A DNA stretch of 15,258 nt, taken from contig CAXYYS010000048.1 of the NCBI GenBank assembly GCA_964293585.1, forward strand, positions 1 through 15,258, read 5' to 3'. Below the pieces are notes generated by a model that saw only the letters and a program-made list of their open reading frames with translations, did not search any database and was not told the origin of the DNA. Source of the stretch: JAKVKY01 sp964293585. Lineage in GTDB: Bacteria > Bacillota > Negativicutes > Acidaminococcales > Acidaminococcaceae. A program made the translations under genes and the position numbers. Shown here piece by piece: positions 1 through 7,197 of the stretch (within the stretch, counting starts at the first letter, position 1; every line of letters begins with the position of its first letter).

Positions 1-905
1 TCTCCGTGCTGGTGGTGCCTGTTACCGCAGCTTATAAGCTGGGCGGTGTAGGCGAGACCATCAGCCGTCTCAGCAGCATCAATCCTAACTATTTCAGCAT
101 GTTCACCGAGGCGACCAGCAAGGAACTGAGTCTTGTGGCTATTATCTCTCTGCTGGCCTGGGGACTGGGCTATTTTGGCCAACCGCATATCCTGGTGCGC
201 TTTATGGCCATCCAGTCGCCTAAAGATATTAAACAGGCGACCCGTATTGCCATGACCTGGGTTATCATCTCCTTGTCCATGGCTGTCAGTGTGGGTCTGG
301 TAGGCCGGGTGTATCTGGGCGATGTGCTTCAGGGCGGTGCTGCCGAAACAGTGTTCTTGAAGATGAGTTCTATTTTCTACAATCCGTTTTTTGCCGGCAT
401 CGTGACCAGCGGTATCCTGGGCGCTATCATGAGTACCTCGGACAGCCAGCTTCTCGTTGCCGCTTCTTCTTTTACCACCGATTTTTATAAGACTTTAATC
501 AGGCCTCAGGCAGATGATAAGGAACTGGTTATGGTGTCTCGAGCCATGATTGTCGTGGTTTCTGCCCTGTCCCTGATTCTGGCCCTGGATCCGGACAGCA
601 TGATCCTGACTATCGTGGCCTATGCCTGGGCAGGTTTTGGCGCGGCTTTCGGTCCCCTGGTCATCTTCTCCCTCTTCTGGAGACGCATGACGGCTAACGG
701 TGCCATTGCCGGTATCGTGGTAGGCGGCGTTACCGTCTTATTATGGAAGAACCTGATGGCCTTTACAGGTCTGTACGAGATTGTGCCGGGCTTTATCCTG
801 TCCTGTATTGCTATTTATGTGGTAAGTATCATGGATAAGGAACCAGATAAGGACATTACAGATAAATACGACGAAGCTGCCGCTATGTGCGCGCAGAAAG
901 ATTAA
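1..905 (+). CDS. putP: Sodium/proline symporter PutP, C-terminal part (5' end outside window)
   Basis: This is an inner-membrane Na+/solute symporter of the SSS family that imports proline with sodium. The reading frame is open from base 3 without a stop, so the gene starts upstream and about 300 C-terminal residues of a usual 490-500 are present. The stretch AWGLGYFGQPHILVRFMAI (near codon 55) and MSTSDSQLLVAASSFTTDFY (near codon 145) are hallmark PutP sequences, the latter corresponding to the helix that lines the sodium and substrate site. Several further hydrophobic helices follow, and the tail is charged and cytoplasmic. A 92-bp gap with no clear terminator separates it from the Bmp gene, so read-through is possible. 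The family call is firm; proline as the substrate is inferred from family resemblance. Confidence 0.93.
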   Translation, partial: SVLVVPVTAAYKLGGVGETISRLSSINPNYFSMFTEATSKELSLVAIISLLAWGLGYFGQPHILVRFMAIQSPKDIKQATRIAMTWVIISLSMAVSVGLVGRVYLGDVLQGGAAETVFLKMSSIFYNPFFAGIVTSGILGAIMSTSDSQLLVAASSFTTDFYKTLIRPQADDKELVMVSRAMIVVVSALSLILALDPDSMILTIVAYAWAGFGAAFGPLVIFSLFWRRMTANGAIAGIVVGGVTVLLWKNLMAFTGLYEIVPGFILSCIAIYVVSIMDKEPDKDITDKYDEAAAMCAQKD

Positions 906-997
906 ATTCAGCAGGCCTGTAATAGTGAACCAGGCTTGGTAAGGTTAAGATCAGCTTATTTAGTAAGGCCCATGTTGCACAGAAGGGGTGAACACGG

Positions 998-2047
998 ATG
1001 AAACGCAATTATTTTCTAGGCGCTCTCATTGCCCTGGCAGCGGGGTTCTTTTTGTTATGGACCAATAATGCCTTCGTGAATAGTCTTTCTAATGACGGGG
1101 TAAATAAAAAAATCTATCTGGTTATGGAAGGCAAGACTGTGAAAGATGGTGGGTTTAACCAATCCTGCTGGCATGCCCTGGAGCATTTTAATCTGCAGGC
1201 ACAGGTGCAGGCACTGGCTAACCCTGACGGGAAACCGCTGGAAGTTTTGCTGGAACAGGCGGCCGGTACGAATCCTGGCCTGATTATTTATACTACGGCC
1301 GGACATGGTAGCGCTAAGGACCAGAAAGTGGCGGAGGTTATCAAAAAGTATCCGCGTATTAAATTTGTAGTGGTAGATAATAAACCCCAGGTGGAACTGT
1401 CGAATCTGGCAGGCATTAATGTAGAGAGCCAGGAAGGCGCCATGCTGGCGGGTTATATTGCTGGGCGCATGACCAAAACGGGCAAGGTAGGTTTCTTAGG
1501 TGGCGTTCCCGGTACAGTTATGAATAAGTTCTGCTACGGGTATCAGGCTGGAGTGATCTATGCGGCCCGGGAACAAAAGCGGTCGGTGACCTGTCTGGTA
1601 CAATATGCTAATACATATTTTGAAAAAGCGGCCGGGATCCAGGTGGCCAAGCATTTATACGCCCAGGATTGCGATATTGTCTTTCAGGCAGCTGGATTAT
1701 CCGGCTTAGGTGCTATTGAAGAGGCTAAAGCGCAAAAGAAATTTATTATCGGGGTGGATGTGGACCAGAGTGCTTTAGCTCCGGAACAGGTAGTGACTTC
1801 GGTCTTAAAAAATCTGGAACGGATTATTAGTAACGTGGTTAAGGCATATCTGGCTGCGGATGATTATGATTTAACCTCTAAGCAGGGACTAGCTACGGGC
1901 GCCACGGGTCTGCCTTTGGAAAACGAACTGGTGCCGTATCATGTTTTACGGGAGACCAGGGCGCTGACCCAGGATATTATTAACGGTAAGGTCAGTGTTC
2001 CGGAGGATGAGGTATCCTATCTGAAATTTTTAGAGACCTGGCAATAA
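998..2047 (+). CDS. Bmp-family (PF02608) extracellular ligand-binding protein
   Basis: This is a periplasmic-binding-fold protein of the Bmp/Med/PnrA family, whose members usually bind nucleosides or related ligands for ABC importers. Residues 5-28 form one hydrophobic N-terminal helix. There is no lipobox cysteine, so it is probably an uncleaved membrane anchor or a simple signal peptide, unlike classical Bmp lipoproteins. Family motifs are visible: GGFNQSCW at 51-58, ESQEGAMLAGYIAG at 143-156, GFLGGV at 165-170 and GVDVDQSALAP at 252-262. The 349-residue length is normal. The ATG is preceded by AAGGGGTG. No ABC permease or ATPase of the Bmp type is nearby; the next gene, 49 bp downstream, is a Cache-type PP2C phosphatase. 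This suggests a sensory role, presenting ligand to that phosphatase, rather than simple uptake. The ligand cannot be read from sequence. Confidence 0.85.
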   Translation: MKRNYFLGALIALAAGFFLLWTNNAFVNSLSNDGVNKKIYLVMEGKTVKDGGFNQSCWHALEHFNLQAQVQALANPDGKPLEVLLEQAAGTNPGLIIYTTAGHGSAKDQKVAEVIKKYPRIKFVVVDNKPQVELSNLAGINVESQEGAMLAGYIAGRMTKTGKVGFLGGVPGTVMNKFCYGYQAGVIYAAREQKRSVTCLVQYANTYFEKAAGIQVAKHLYAQDCDIVFQAAGLSGLGAIEEAKAQKKFIIGVDVDQSALAPEQVVTSVLKNLERIISNVVKAYLAADDYDLTSKQGLATGATGLPLENELVPYHVLRETRALTQDIINGKVSVPEDEVSYLKFLETWQ

Positions 2048-2096
2048 AGTAAACGAGGCAGTCGGAGCATAATCTGAATAGTTGTTGAGGTGTGCT

Positions 2097-3950
2097 ATGG
2101 AGAAAAAACAGTCTATTACAACTGTATTTCATACCCGGCTTTTTTACCTGATGGTGGCGGCTTTAGTGGTCACTTTTGCCATTTCTTATACCATGCAGAC
2201 GCGTCAGGCCATAGATAATGCGCATGGCATCATTGCCCGTGAACTGAGTTATCTTTGTGACCAGACGCAGCATTCCTACCGTGAAAATGCTTTGCTCAAG
2301 CAGCGGCTGGATGAAGATTTGATTAATAAGGCAGAAACTTTTGGTTTACTGTTGCAACTGCAGCCGCGCTTAACCTTTGATATGAACCTTTTGGAGCGTA
2401 CCGTAAAAAATTACGGCCTCCTGGGTGTCGATATCACGGATGACACGGGTATGGTGGTAGCCAGCTATCCCAGTAAATATATAGGTAATTTTAATTTTGC
2501 GGAACATGAAGCTACCAGGCAGTATCTGCCCCTGATTCATGACCATGACAAGGTTGTGAATGAAAAGATCAGGGCCAGCGTGGACCGGACGGAAGGCTAT
2601 GTGAAAAGTGTGGGTATCTCTCGTCCTGATCAGCCAGGTATCGTACAGGTACGTTTTCCGGCCAACGAATATCAGCGCTATCTGAATGCTGCTTCTACCC
2701 GTAATCTGTTAACAGGGTATACGATTGGAGAGACGGGTTCGGTGGTGCTCCTGGATAATTATGGTAATATCGAAAGCGCTACGGACCAGAAGCTGCGGGA
2801 CCAGAATTATATTTTACTGGGCCTGGATAAAGGTACTTTTGATAAAGGCGATACCGGATTTTTTAACATGAAGTTAAACGGTCAGCCGGTCATTGCCGGG
2901 TATGATAAGCACGAGGACTATACCCTGGTGGCTTTTTATCCTCAAAAAGAAGCTTATGCCCGCCGGAACGCTATGCTGGTGTGGGACGGCGCATTGTATC
3001 TGACCCTGTTTGCCTTGATTTATCTGCTCATCAGCATGCTGCTCAAGACCACGCTGGTGAAGAATATTTTTACGATTAATCATTCCCTGGGCAATATTAC
3101 CAAAGGGCAGCTGGATGAAAAGGTTAGAGTACAGGATTATCAGGAATTCGCGATCTTATCGGATGGTATTAACAGTACGGTGGAGGCCCTGAAGAAAGCT
3201 ATTGCCGATGCGGCGGCCCGCATTGACGCCGAGCTGGAATTTGCCAGGGCTATTCAGACTTCGTCACTGCCGGCGGTGTTCCCGCCCTGGCCGGACCTGC
3301 ATGATTTTGATATTTATGCCAGTATGCACACCGCCAAAGAAGTAGGCGGCGACTTTTATGATTTCTTCCTGGTAGGCGATAAGCTGGCCTTTGTCATGGC
3401 AGATGTGTCCGGTAAAGGTATTCCTGCAGCACTGTTCATGATGACGGCCCGGACCCAGATTAAGAATCATATCCTGAGCGAACCGGACCTGGCTACTGCT
3501 TTTAACAAGGTGAATGATGCCCTGTGCGAGAATAATGAAGAGAATATGTTCGTCACCGTTTTTGCCGGGCTGCTTGATTATAAGACGGGAACCCTGGAAT
3601 TTGTGAATGCAGGTCATAACAAACCTTTACTCAAACATGGTGGGACTTATGCCTGGCTCTCCGAGCGTTCTGGAATGCCTATGGGATGTATTGACGGGCA
3701 ACATTATAAATTGAAGACCACACACCTTGCTAAAAGTGATATACTTTATACATATACTGACGGTGTTACCGAAGCTGTGGATGAGAAAAAGGAACTGTAT
3801 GGCGATCCCAGGTTGCTGGAGTTTGTGAATGCTCATCCCACGGAAGATGTAAAAGAGCTGTTGGAAAATGTGCTGGCGGATGTGAAGCAATTTGCCGGTA
3901 CTGCTGAGCAGGCCGATGATATTACCATGCTGGCCGTGCGGAAAAATTAA
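2097..3950 (+). CDS. Membrane sensor SpoIIE/RsbU-type PP2C serine phosphatase (Cache-HAMP-PP2C)
   Basis: This protein should dephosphorylate a phospho-STAS protein in response to an extracellular signal. Domain order is TM1 (about 16-33), an extracytoplasmic Cache-like region (about 40-285), TM2 (about 293-316), HAMP (about 317-366), a short coiled segment and a SpoIIE/PP2C domain (about 385-617). Catalytic metal motifs are intact: GGDFYDF near 427, DVSGKG at 446-451, TDGVTEA near 564 and ADDIT at 606-610. The ATG at 2097 is chosen over the upstream TTG at 2082 because GAGG lies 6 bases before it, giving 617 residues. It follows the Bmp gene by 49 bp and is probably cotranscribed. The obvious substrate in the window is the STAS protein at 13798-14097, 10 kb away. 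Bases 3562-3783 are nearly identical to part of a broken phosphatase gene at 7522-7743. Confidence 0.92.
   Translation: MEKKQSITTVFHTRLFYLMVAALVVTFAISYTMQTRQAIDNAHGIIARELSYLCDQTQHSYRENALLKQRLDEDLINKAETFGLLLQLQPRLTFDMNLLERTVKNYGLLGVDITDDTGMVVASYPSKYIGNFNFAEHEATRQYLPLIHDHDKVVNEKIRASVDRTEGYVKSVGISRPDQPGIVQVRFPANEYQRYLNAASTRNLLTGYTIGETGSVVLLDNYGNIESATDQKLRDQNYILLGLDKGTFDKGDTGFFNMKLNGQPVIAGYDKHEDYTLVAFYPQKEAYARRNAMLVWDGALYLTLFALIYLLISMLLKTTLVKNIFTINHSLGNITKGQLDEKVRVQDYQEFAILSDGINSTVEALKKAIADAAARIDAELEFARAIQTSSLPAVFPPWPDLHDFDIYASMHTAKEVGGDFYDFFLVGDKLAFVMADVSGKGIPAALFMMTARTQIKNHILSEPDLATAFNKVNDALCENNEENMFVTVFAGLLDYKTGTLEFVNAGHNKPLLKHGGTYAWLSERSGMPMGCIDGQHYKLKTTHLAKSDILYTYTDGVTEAVDEKKELYGDPRLLEFVNAHPTEDVKELLENVLADVKQFAGTAEQADDITMLAVRKN
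3562..3783 (+). repeat. PP2C-domain direct repeat, copy 1 (intact gene)
   Basis: This 222-bp block matches 7522-7743 without gaps at an offset of exactly 3960; I count 12 mismatches by eye (about 95% identity), mostly at third codon positions. Upstream of it the two sequences are unrelated. Downstream they remain homologous but fall to clearly lower identity. It encodes the central PP2C segment from AGLLDYKTG through YTDGVTEAV. The sharp left edge marks a recombination junction in the other copy. Confidence 0.9.
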
Positions 3951-4024
3951 GGTTGGTCTGGATAGTTGTGGCAACAACCCTAAGGCCGGGTAAGATAGCA
4001 TCCTAAGAAAAGCTGCAGAAATGG

Positions 4025-4072
4025 AAGTGCACCCCGCATGTTTGATAAAATAACATGGAGGTGCACTTTTTT
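4025..4072 (+). terminator. Rho-independent terminator 1 of the Bmp-phosphatase operon
   Basis: AAGTGCACC (4025-4033) pairs perfectly with GGTGCACTT (4060-4068). An inner stem CATGT/ACATG (4037-4041 with 4053-4057) closes an 11-base loop. Six T residues follow (4067-4072). It lies 75 bp after the phosphatase stop. In the opposite direction the hairpin is followed only by a weak T-rich stretch, so it may partly serve the convergent glycerate kinase gene too. Confidence 0.85.
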
Positions 4073-4086
4073 AAGTCAAGATTTAG

Positions 4087-5352
4087 TTATGAGGGCGGGA
4101 CAGCGTTAAGTCTGCGCCCTCTTTTTAGCAAAAGGATGCTCAGGTCGTTGACGTTCGTACCGGTTGGTCCCGTTTGGAGCAGAGCCCCGATTTTCTTTAA
4201 AGCGTGATAGGAATCATGGTTGCGCAAATAAGCAGCTGGATCCAGACCGGCCTGCTGTAAACTGGCGGCAGTGTTTCCGTCTACGAAACCGCCGGCGGCA
4301 TCAGTAGGACCATCGGTGCCGTCACTGCTAAAACTGAAAATAGTCGTATCCCGGAGACCGGCAATTCCGGCGGCGGCACTGAGGGCAATTTCCTGATTGC
4401 GGCCGCCCCTGCCGGTGCCTGTCACTTTGTCTACCGTTTCTCCGCCGCAGATAAAGGCCTGGTTCTGCTGCTGCGCATACTGCTCCCGGGCCAGGGCAGC
4501 CAGATAACGTCCTGCAGCCTGAGCTTCCCCATCTAGAGTGGTAGTCAGGATCCGGGACCGGTAGCCTAACCTGGCACAGGCTGCTGCGGCGGCTTCTGCC
4601 AAATGTTGTACATTACCGGTAACATGTGTTTCTACGTTAGCCAGCGTCTTGGGTGTTTCCTGGCGCAGCAGGTCCCAGACGGTAGCAGCCAGCTGCAGGT
4701 GATATTTTTGAGCGATACGGACAGCCTGGGCACAGGTAGAACTATCAGGATAAGCGGGGCCGCTGGCAATCATGTCCAACGGATCACCGGGAATATCTGA
4801 AAGGACCACGGTAAAGACATGAGCCGGTGCACATGCTAAAGCTAGCCTGCCGCCTTTAACAGAGGATAATCTCTTCCTGATGGTGTTGATTTCCCGGATT
4901 GCCGCGCCGGAGTTTAAAAGCTGCTGCGTAATATCCTGCAGCTCGGCTAAGCTGACAAGTGGTTTTTCTAAAAGGGCGCTGCCACCGCCGGAAAGTAAAA
5001 AAAGTACCGTGTCATGGCAAGTAAGGTTTTGCACCAGTTGTAAGACTTGTTCCGTGGCGGCACAAGACTGGGCATCCGGGACGGGATGCCCTGCTTCCAG
5101 GCAGGTCAGTCCCGGCAGCGGTCCGAAGAGGTAGCCATATTTAGTAAGAACCAGACCGTTGCTGATCATTTCTGGCAGTTCTTCTTGTGCGGCCCGGGCC
5201 ATCTTCCAGGCAGCTTTACCTACGGCCAGCAACAGCAGTTTGCCGTCCGGATGGAGGTGTAAACCTTTCAGGGCTAGACGCACAGCTGTTTCCGGCTGGA
5301 CTGCCGCCAGGGCATCTTCCATAATTTTTAGGGCCTCTGCACGCAGGTTCAT
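4087..5352 (-). CDS. Glycerate 2-kinase, MOFRL/GckA family
   Basis: This cytoplasmic enzyme should phosphorylate D-glycerate with ATP to 2-phosphoglycerate, feeding glycolysis. The protein has 421 residues, normal for the DUF4147 plus MOFRL two-domain family (distinct from GlxK-type kinases). Visible motifs are VGKAAWKMA (about 43-51), GHPVPD (about 89), LLSGGGSALL (about 119-128), INTIRKRLSSVKGGRLA (about 155-171), SDIPGDPLDMIASGPAYPD (about 185-203), GGETVDKVTGTGRGGRNQE (about 302-320) and SDGTDGPTDAAGG (about 344-356). The conserved Lys and Arg positions are present. The ATG is preceded by AGGAGG with 8 bases of spacing. It is a single gene convergent with the phosphatase operon and divergent from the symporter operon; no link to their function is evident. 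Its last codons overlap a plus-strand terminator. Confidence 0.92.
   Translation of the reverse strand: MNLRAEALKIMEDALAAVQPETAVRLALKGLHLHPDGKLLLLAVGKAAWKMARAAQEELPEMISNGLVLTKYGYLFGPLPGLTCLEAGHPVPDAQSCAATEQVLQLVQNLTCHDTVLFLLSGGGSALLEKPLVSLAELQDITQQLLNSGAAIREINTIRKRLSSVKGGRLALACAPAHVFTVVLSDIPGDPLDMIASGPAYPDSSTCAQAVRIAQKYHLQLAATVWDLLRQETPKTLANVETHVTGNVQHLAEAAAAACARLGYRSRILTTTLDGEAQAAGRYLAALAREQYAQQQNQAFICGGETVDKVTGTGRGGRNQEIALSAAAGIAGLRDTTIFSFSSDGTDGPTDAAGGFVDGNTAASLQQAGLDPAAYLRNHDSYHALKKIGALLQTGPTGTNVNDLSILLLKRGRRLNAVPPS
4091..4126 (+). terminator. Rho-independent terminator 2, inside the 3' end of the glycerate kinase gene
   Basis: GAGGGCG (4091-4097) pairs with CGCCCTC (4115-4121), with an inner GAC/GTC pairing and a loop of about 8 bases, followed directly by TTTTT (4122-4126). 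It is oriented to stop plus-strand transcripts that escape the first terminator. The hairpin lies entirely within the last codons of the minus-strand glycerate kinase gene. Confidence 0.7.
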
Positions 5353-5410
5353 AAGCGTCGCCTCCTGGAATAGTTATTTTTACGGTCTCAAGCGGAGCAA
5401 AATTAGGCAA

Positions 5411-5439
5411 AGTATAAGCTTTTTTTAATTTTAACATAT
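5411..5439 (-). promoter_or_regulatory. Possible promoter of the glycerate kinase gene
   Basis: On the minus strand a TATACT -10 hexamer (plus 5411-5416) lies about 60 bases upstream of the start codon, downstream of an A/T-rich tract. A -35 element at 17-bp spacing (plus 5434-5439) matches the consensus poorly, so the call rests on the -10 and its position in the divergent intergenic region. Confidence 0.35.
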
Positions 5440-5479
5440 TTTTCCACCCCTGTAACTTTTTCTTGCTTTTCAGAGCTAT

Positions 5480-5500
5480 TTACCTTATTATTATTGGTAA
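5480..5500. promoter_or_regulatory. Inverted repeat, candidate operator between divergent genes
   Basis: TTACC (5480-5484) and GGTAA (5496-5500) form a perfect palindrome around an 11-base A/T-only spacer. It lies 30 bases before the probable -10 of the symporter operon and between two divergent genes. The arms are short, so chance is possible; no regulator gene is in the window. Confidence 0.35.
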
Positions 5501-5530
5501 GAATGTATTTTTAATCTTAATTTTTGCAAA

Positions 5531-5536
5531 TATAAA
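5531..5536 (+). promoter_or_regulatory. Probable -10 box of the symporter/ABC operon
   Basis: TATAAA sits in a very A/T-rich stretch; no convincing -35 is visible 17 bp upstream. If used, transcription would start near 5543, downstream of the first ATG (5537). This agrees with translation beginning at the GTG at 5573. Confidence 0.35.
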
Positions 5537-5572
5537 ATGAGCGGAATGGTAAGAGTTATGGGGGGAAGTCCC

Positions 5573-7180
5573 GTGCAAAAATTTCATGGTAATTGGGCAT
5601 TAACCAATGCAAATATCGATGTAATTTCCACTAAATTGCACGACTATCTACAAGAGATAGACGTAGATCAAAAACAAATCCTCAGGCTCTGCCTATCCGT
5701 GGAAGACGTGTTGTGGCAGTGGCAGGTACGATTGTCGGAGAACGCTGTGTGCGCTGTCACCGGGGGTACGCGTCTGGGCCGTCCTTTTGTAGAGCTGCAG
5801 GTGGTGGGAGAAAGAGTAAACCCTTACGAAAAAGCGGACGCCGAGTTTAGCGACCTCAGCATCTCCGAGAACCTGCTGGCTAATCTGGGATTGTCGCCTG
5901 CTTACTATTACGATAACGGTGTGAACAGGCTGGTGCTGCAGCCCCGCCGCAAAAAGCTGAATCCGGTTATCCCGCTGGTGATTTCCATCGTCCTGGCCGT
6001 GATTATCGGAGAGTTCTGCCTGCAGATAGTAGATCCGCTGAGCCTGCGGGTCCTGTCTCAGGATATCTTGACACCATTGTTTGATGCTTTCATGCGTCTG
6101 ATGGGGCTTTTAGGCGGCGTTATCATTTTCTTCAGCATGCTCTGGGGGATAGTTGGTATCGGCGATATGGCTTTTTTAAGTACGGTGGGTAAGCGACTGG
6201 TAGGCCGGGCGCTGCTCTGGACTTTTGTTACGCTGGTGGCGACTATGGTGGTAGCCTTGTGGTTTTATCCGGTGGATTTCTACGGCGCAGTGAACGGCAC
6301 CGGTATTGTCAAGCAGTTGTGGAAACTGCTCCTGGATATTGTACCCGGAGATATTGCTTCCCCGTTCTTAAAAGGGAACTCCCTGCAGATTATTTTCCTG
6401 GCCGTGTGTTCGGGGATTATCATGCTCATGCTGGGTAAGCAGACAGAAAATGTGCTCACGGATGTGGGCCAGATTAATAATATCGTCTTAACAGGTATGA
6501 ACAGCGTCAGCGTGCTGACCCCGTACATTGTCTTTGTCTGTGTGCTGAACATGATTATCTGCGGTATCAATATTCCTACATCCCTGCTCCTGAAAATTTT
6601 TCTCCTGGCGTGGGGCGTGGAATTTTTGGTGCAGATTTACTTTACCCTTCGGTTGGCCTATAAAGGTCATGTTTCCCCCAGCCTGATTTTAAAAAAACTT
6701 TTGCCTACATATATTATTGCTTTTTCCACCGGTTCTTCCGCAGCGGCGTTTAGCAGTAATTCCCACTGCTGTAACAAGGAACTGGGTATCTCCCAGAAAT
6801 TAACTGATTTAGGAATTCCCCTGATGCAGGCTATGTTCAAACCGGGAGCGGCCATTGCTTACATGGTACTTTCCCTGACCATGGCCGAGATGTACAGTGT
6901 GCCTATTAATCCTTCCTGGCTGCTGGTGGCTATCATCATGTCCGGAATGTTGTCCATGGCTGGGCAACCGTCTTCCGCCGGCGGCGATGTGATCAGTCTG
7001 ACCATTTTGTGTTTACAGTTAGGTATTCCTATGGAAGCTTTGGTGCTGGCCATCCCTTTAGACCAGTTGCTGGACTTTAAAGGTACTGCTACCAGTGTCT
7101 GGAGCGGTATGGCCGGGCTGGGTATCGTGGCTGATTCCGTGGGTATGCTCAAGCAGGAAACGCTCAAGAAAGAGATTTAA
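5573..7180 (+). CDS. SLC1-type dicarboxylate/amino-acid:cation symporter with an N-terminal RsbW-like domain
   Basis: This is a two-part protein. Residues 1-128 are soluble and resemble a degenerate RsbW/HATPase fold: an N-box-like LCLSVEDVLW (39-48), ELQVVGERVNPYE (74-86) where an RsbW has its D-x-G-x-P-F-D-P strand, and YYDNGVNRLVL (112-122). The glycine-rich ATP lid is missing. Residues 130-535 match the sodium:dicarboxylate symporter family (PF00375), with the serine-rich hairpin STGSSAAAFSS near 385 and the hairpin/TM8 region GQPSSAGGD (454-462) and DQLLDFKGT (477-485). The NMDGT sodium motif is replaced by FKPGA (422-426). The GTG at 5573 is preferred because GGGGGGAAG lies just upstream; the ATG at 5537 has no ribosome site. 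It is the first gene of the transporter operon. Transport activity and substrate are uncertain. Confidence 0.85.
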   Translation: MQKFHGNWALTNANIDVISTKLHDYLQEIDVDQKQILRLCLSVEDVLWQWQVRLSENAVCAVTGGTRLGRPFVELQVVGERVNPYEKADAEFSDLSISENLLANLGLSPAYYYDNGVNRLVLQPRRKKLNPVIPLVISIVLAVIIGEFCLQIVDPLSLRVLSQDILTPLFDAFMRLMGLLGGVIIFFSMLWGIVGIGDMAFLSTVGKRLVGRALLWTFVTLVATMVVALWFYPVDFYGAVNGTGIVKQLWKLLLDIVPGDIASPFLKGNSLQIIFLAVCSGIIMLMLGKQTENVLTDVGQINNIVLTGMNSVSVLTPYIVFVCVLNMIICGINIPTSLLLKIFLLAWGVEFLVQIYFTLRLAYKGHVSPSLILKKLLPTYIIAFSTGSSAAAFSSNSHCCNKELGISQKLTDLGIPLMQAMFKPGAAIAYMVLSLTMAEMYSVPINPSWLLVAIIMSGMLSMAGQPSSAGGDVISLTILCLQLGIPMEALVLAIPLDQLLDFKGTATSVWSGMAGLGIVADSVGMLKQETLKKEI

Positions 7181-7197
7181 AGAAGTGATGAGGCGCT

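Noticed and set aside
906..997. Terminator or riboswitch between putP and the Bmp gene
   Set aside because: Only a weak GGCCTG/CAGGCT pairing is visible, with no T-run and no recognisable aptamer pattern.
5537..5572. ATG at 5537 as the start of the symporter gene
   Set aside because: There is no ribosome site before it and it abuts the likely -10 box; the GTG at 5573 has a strong GGGGGGAAG site.
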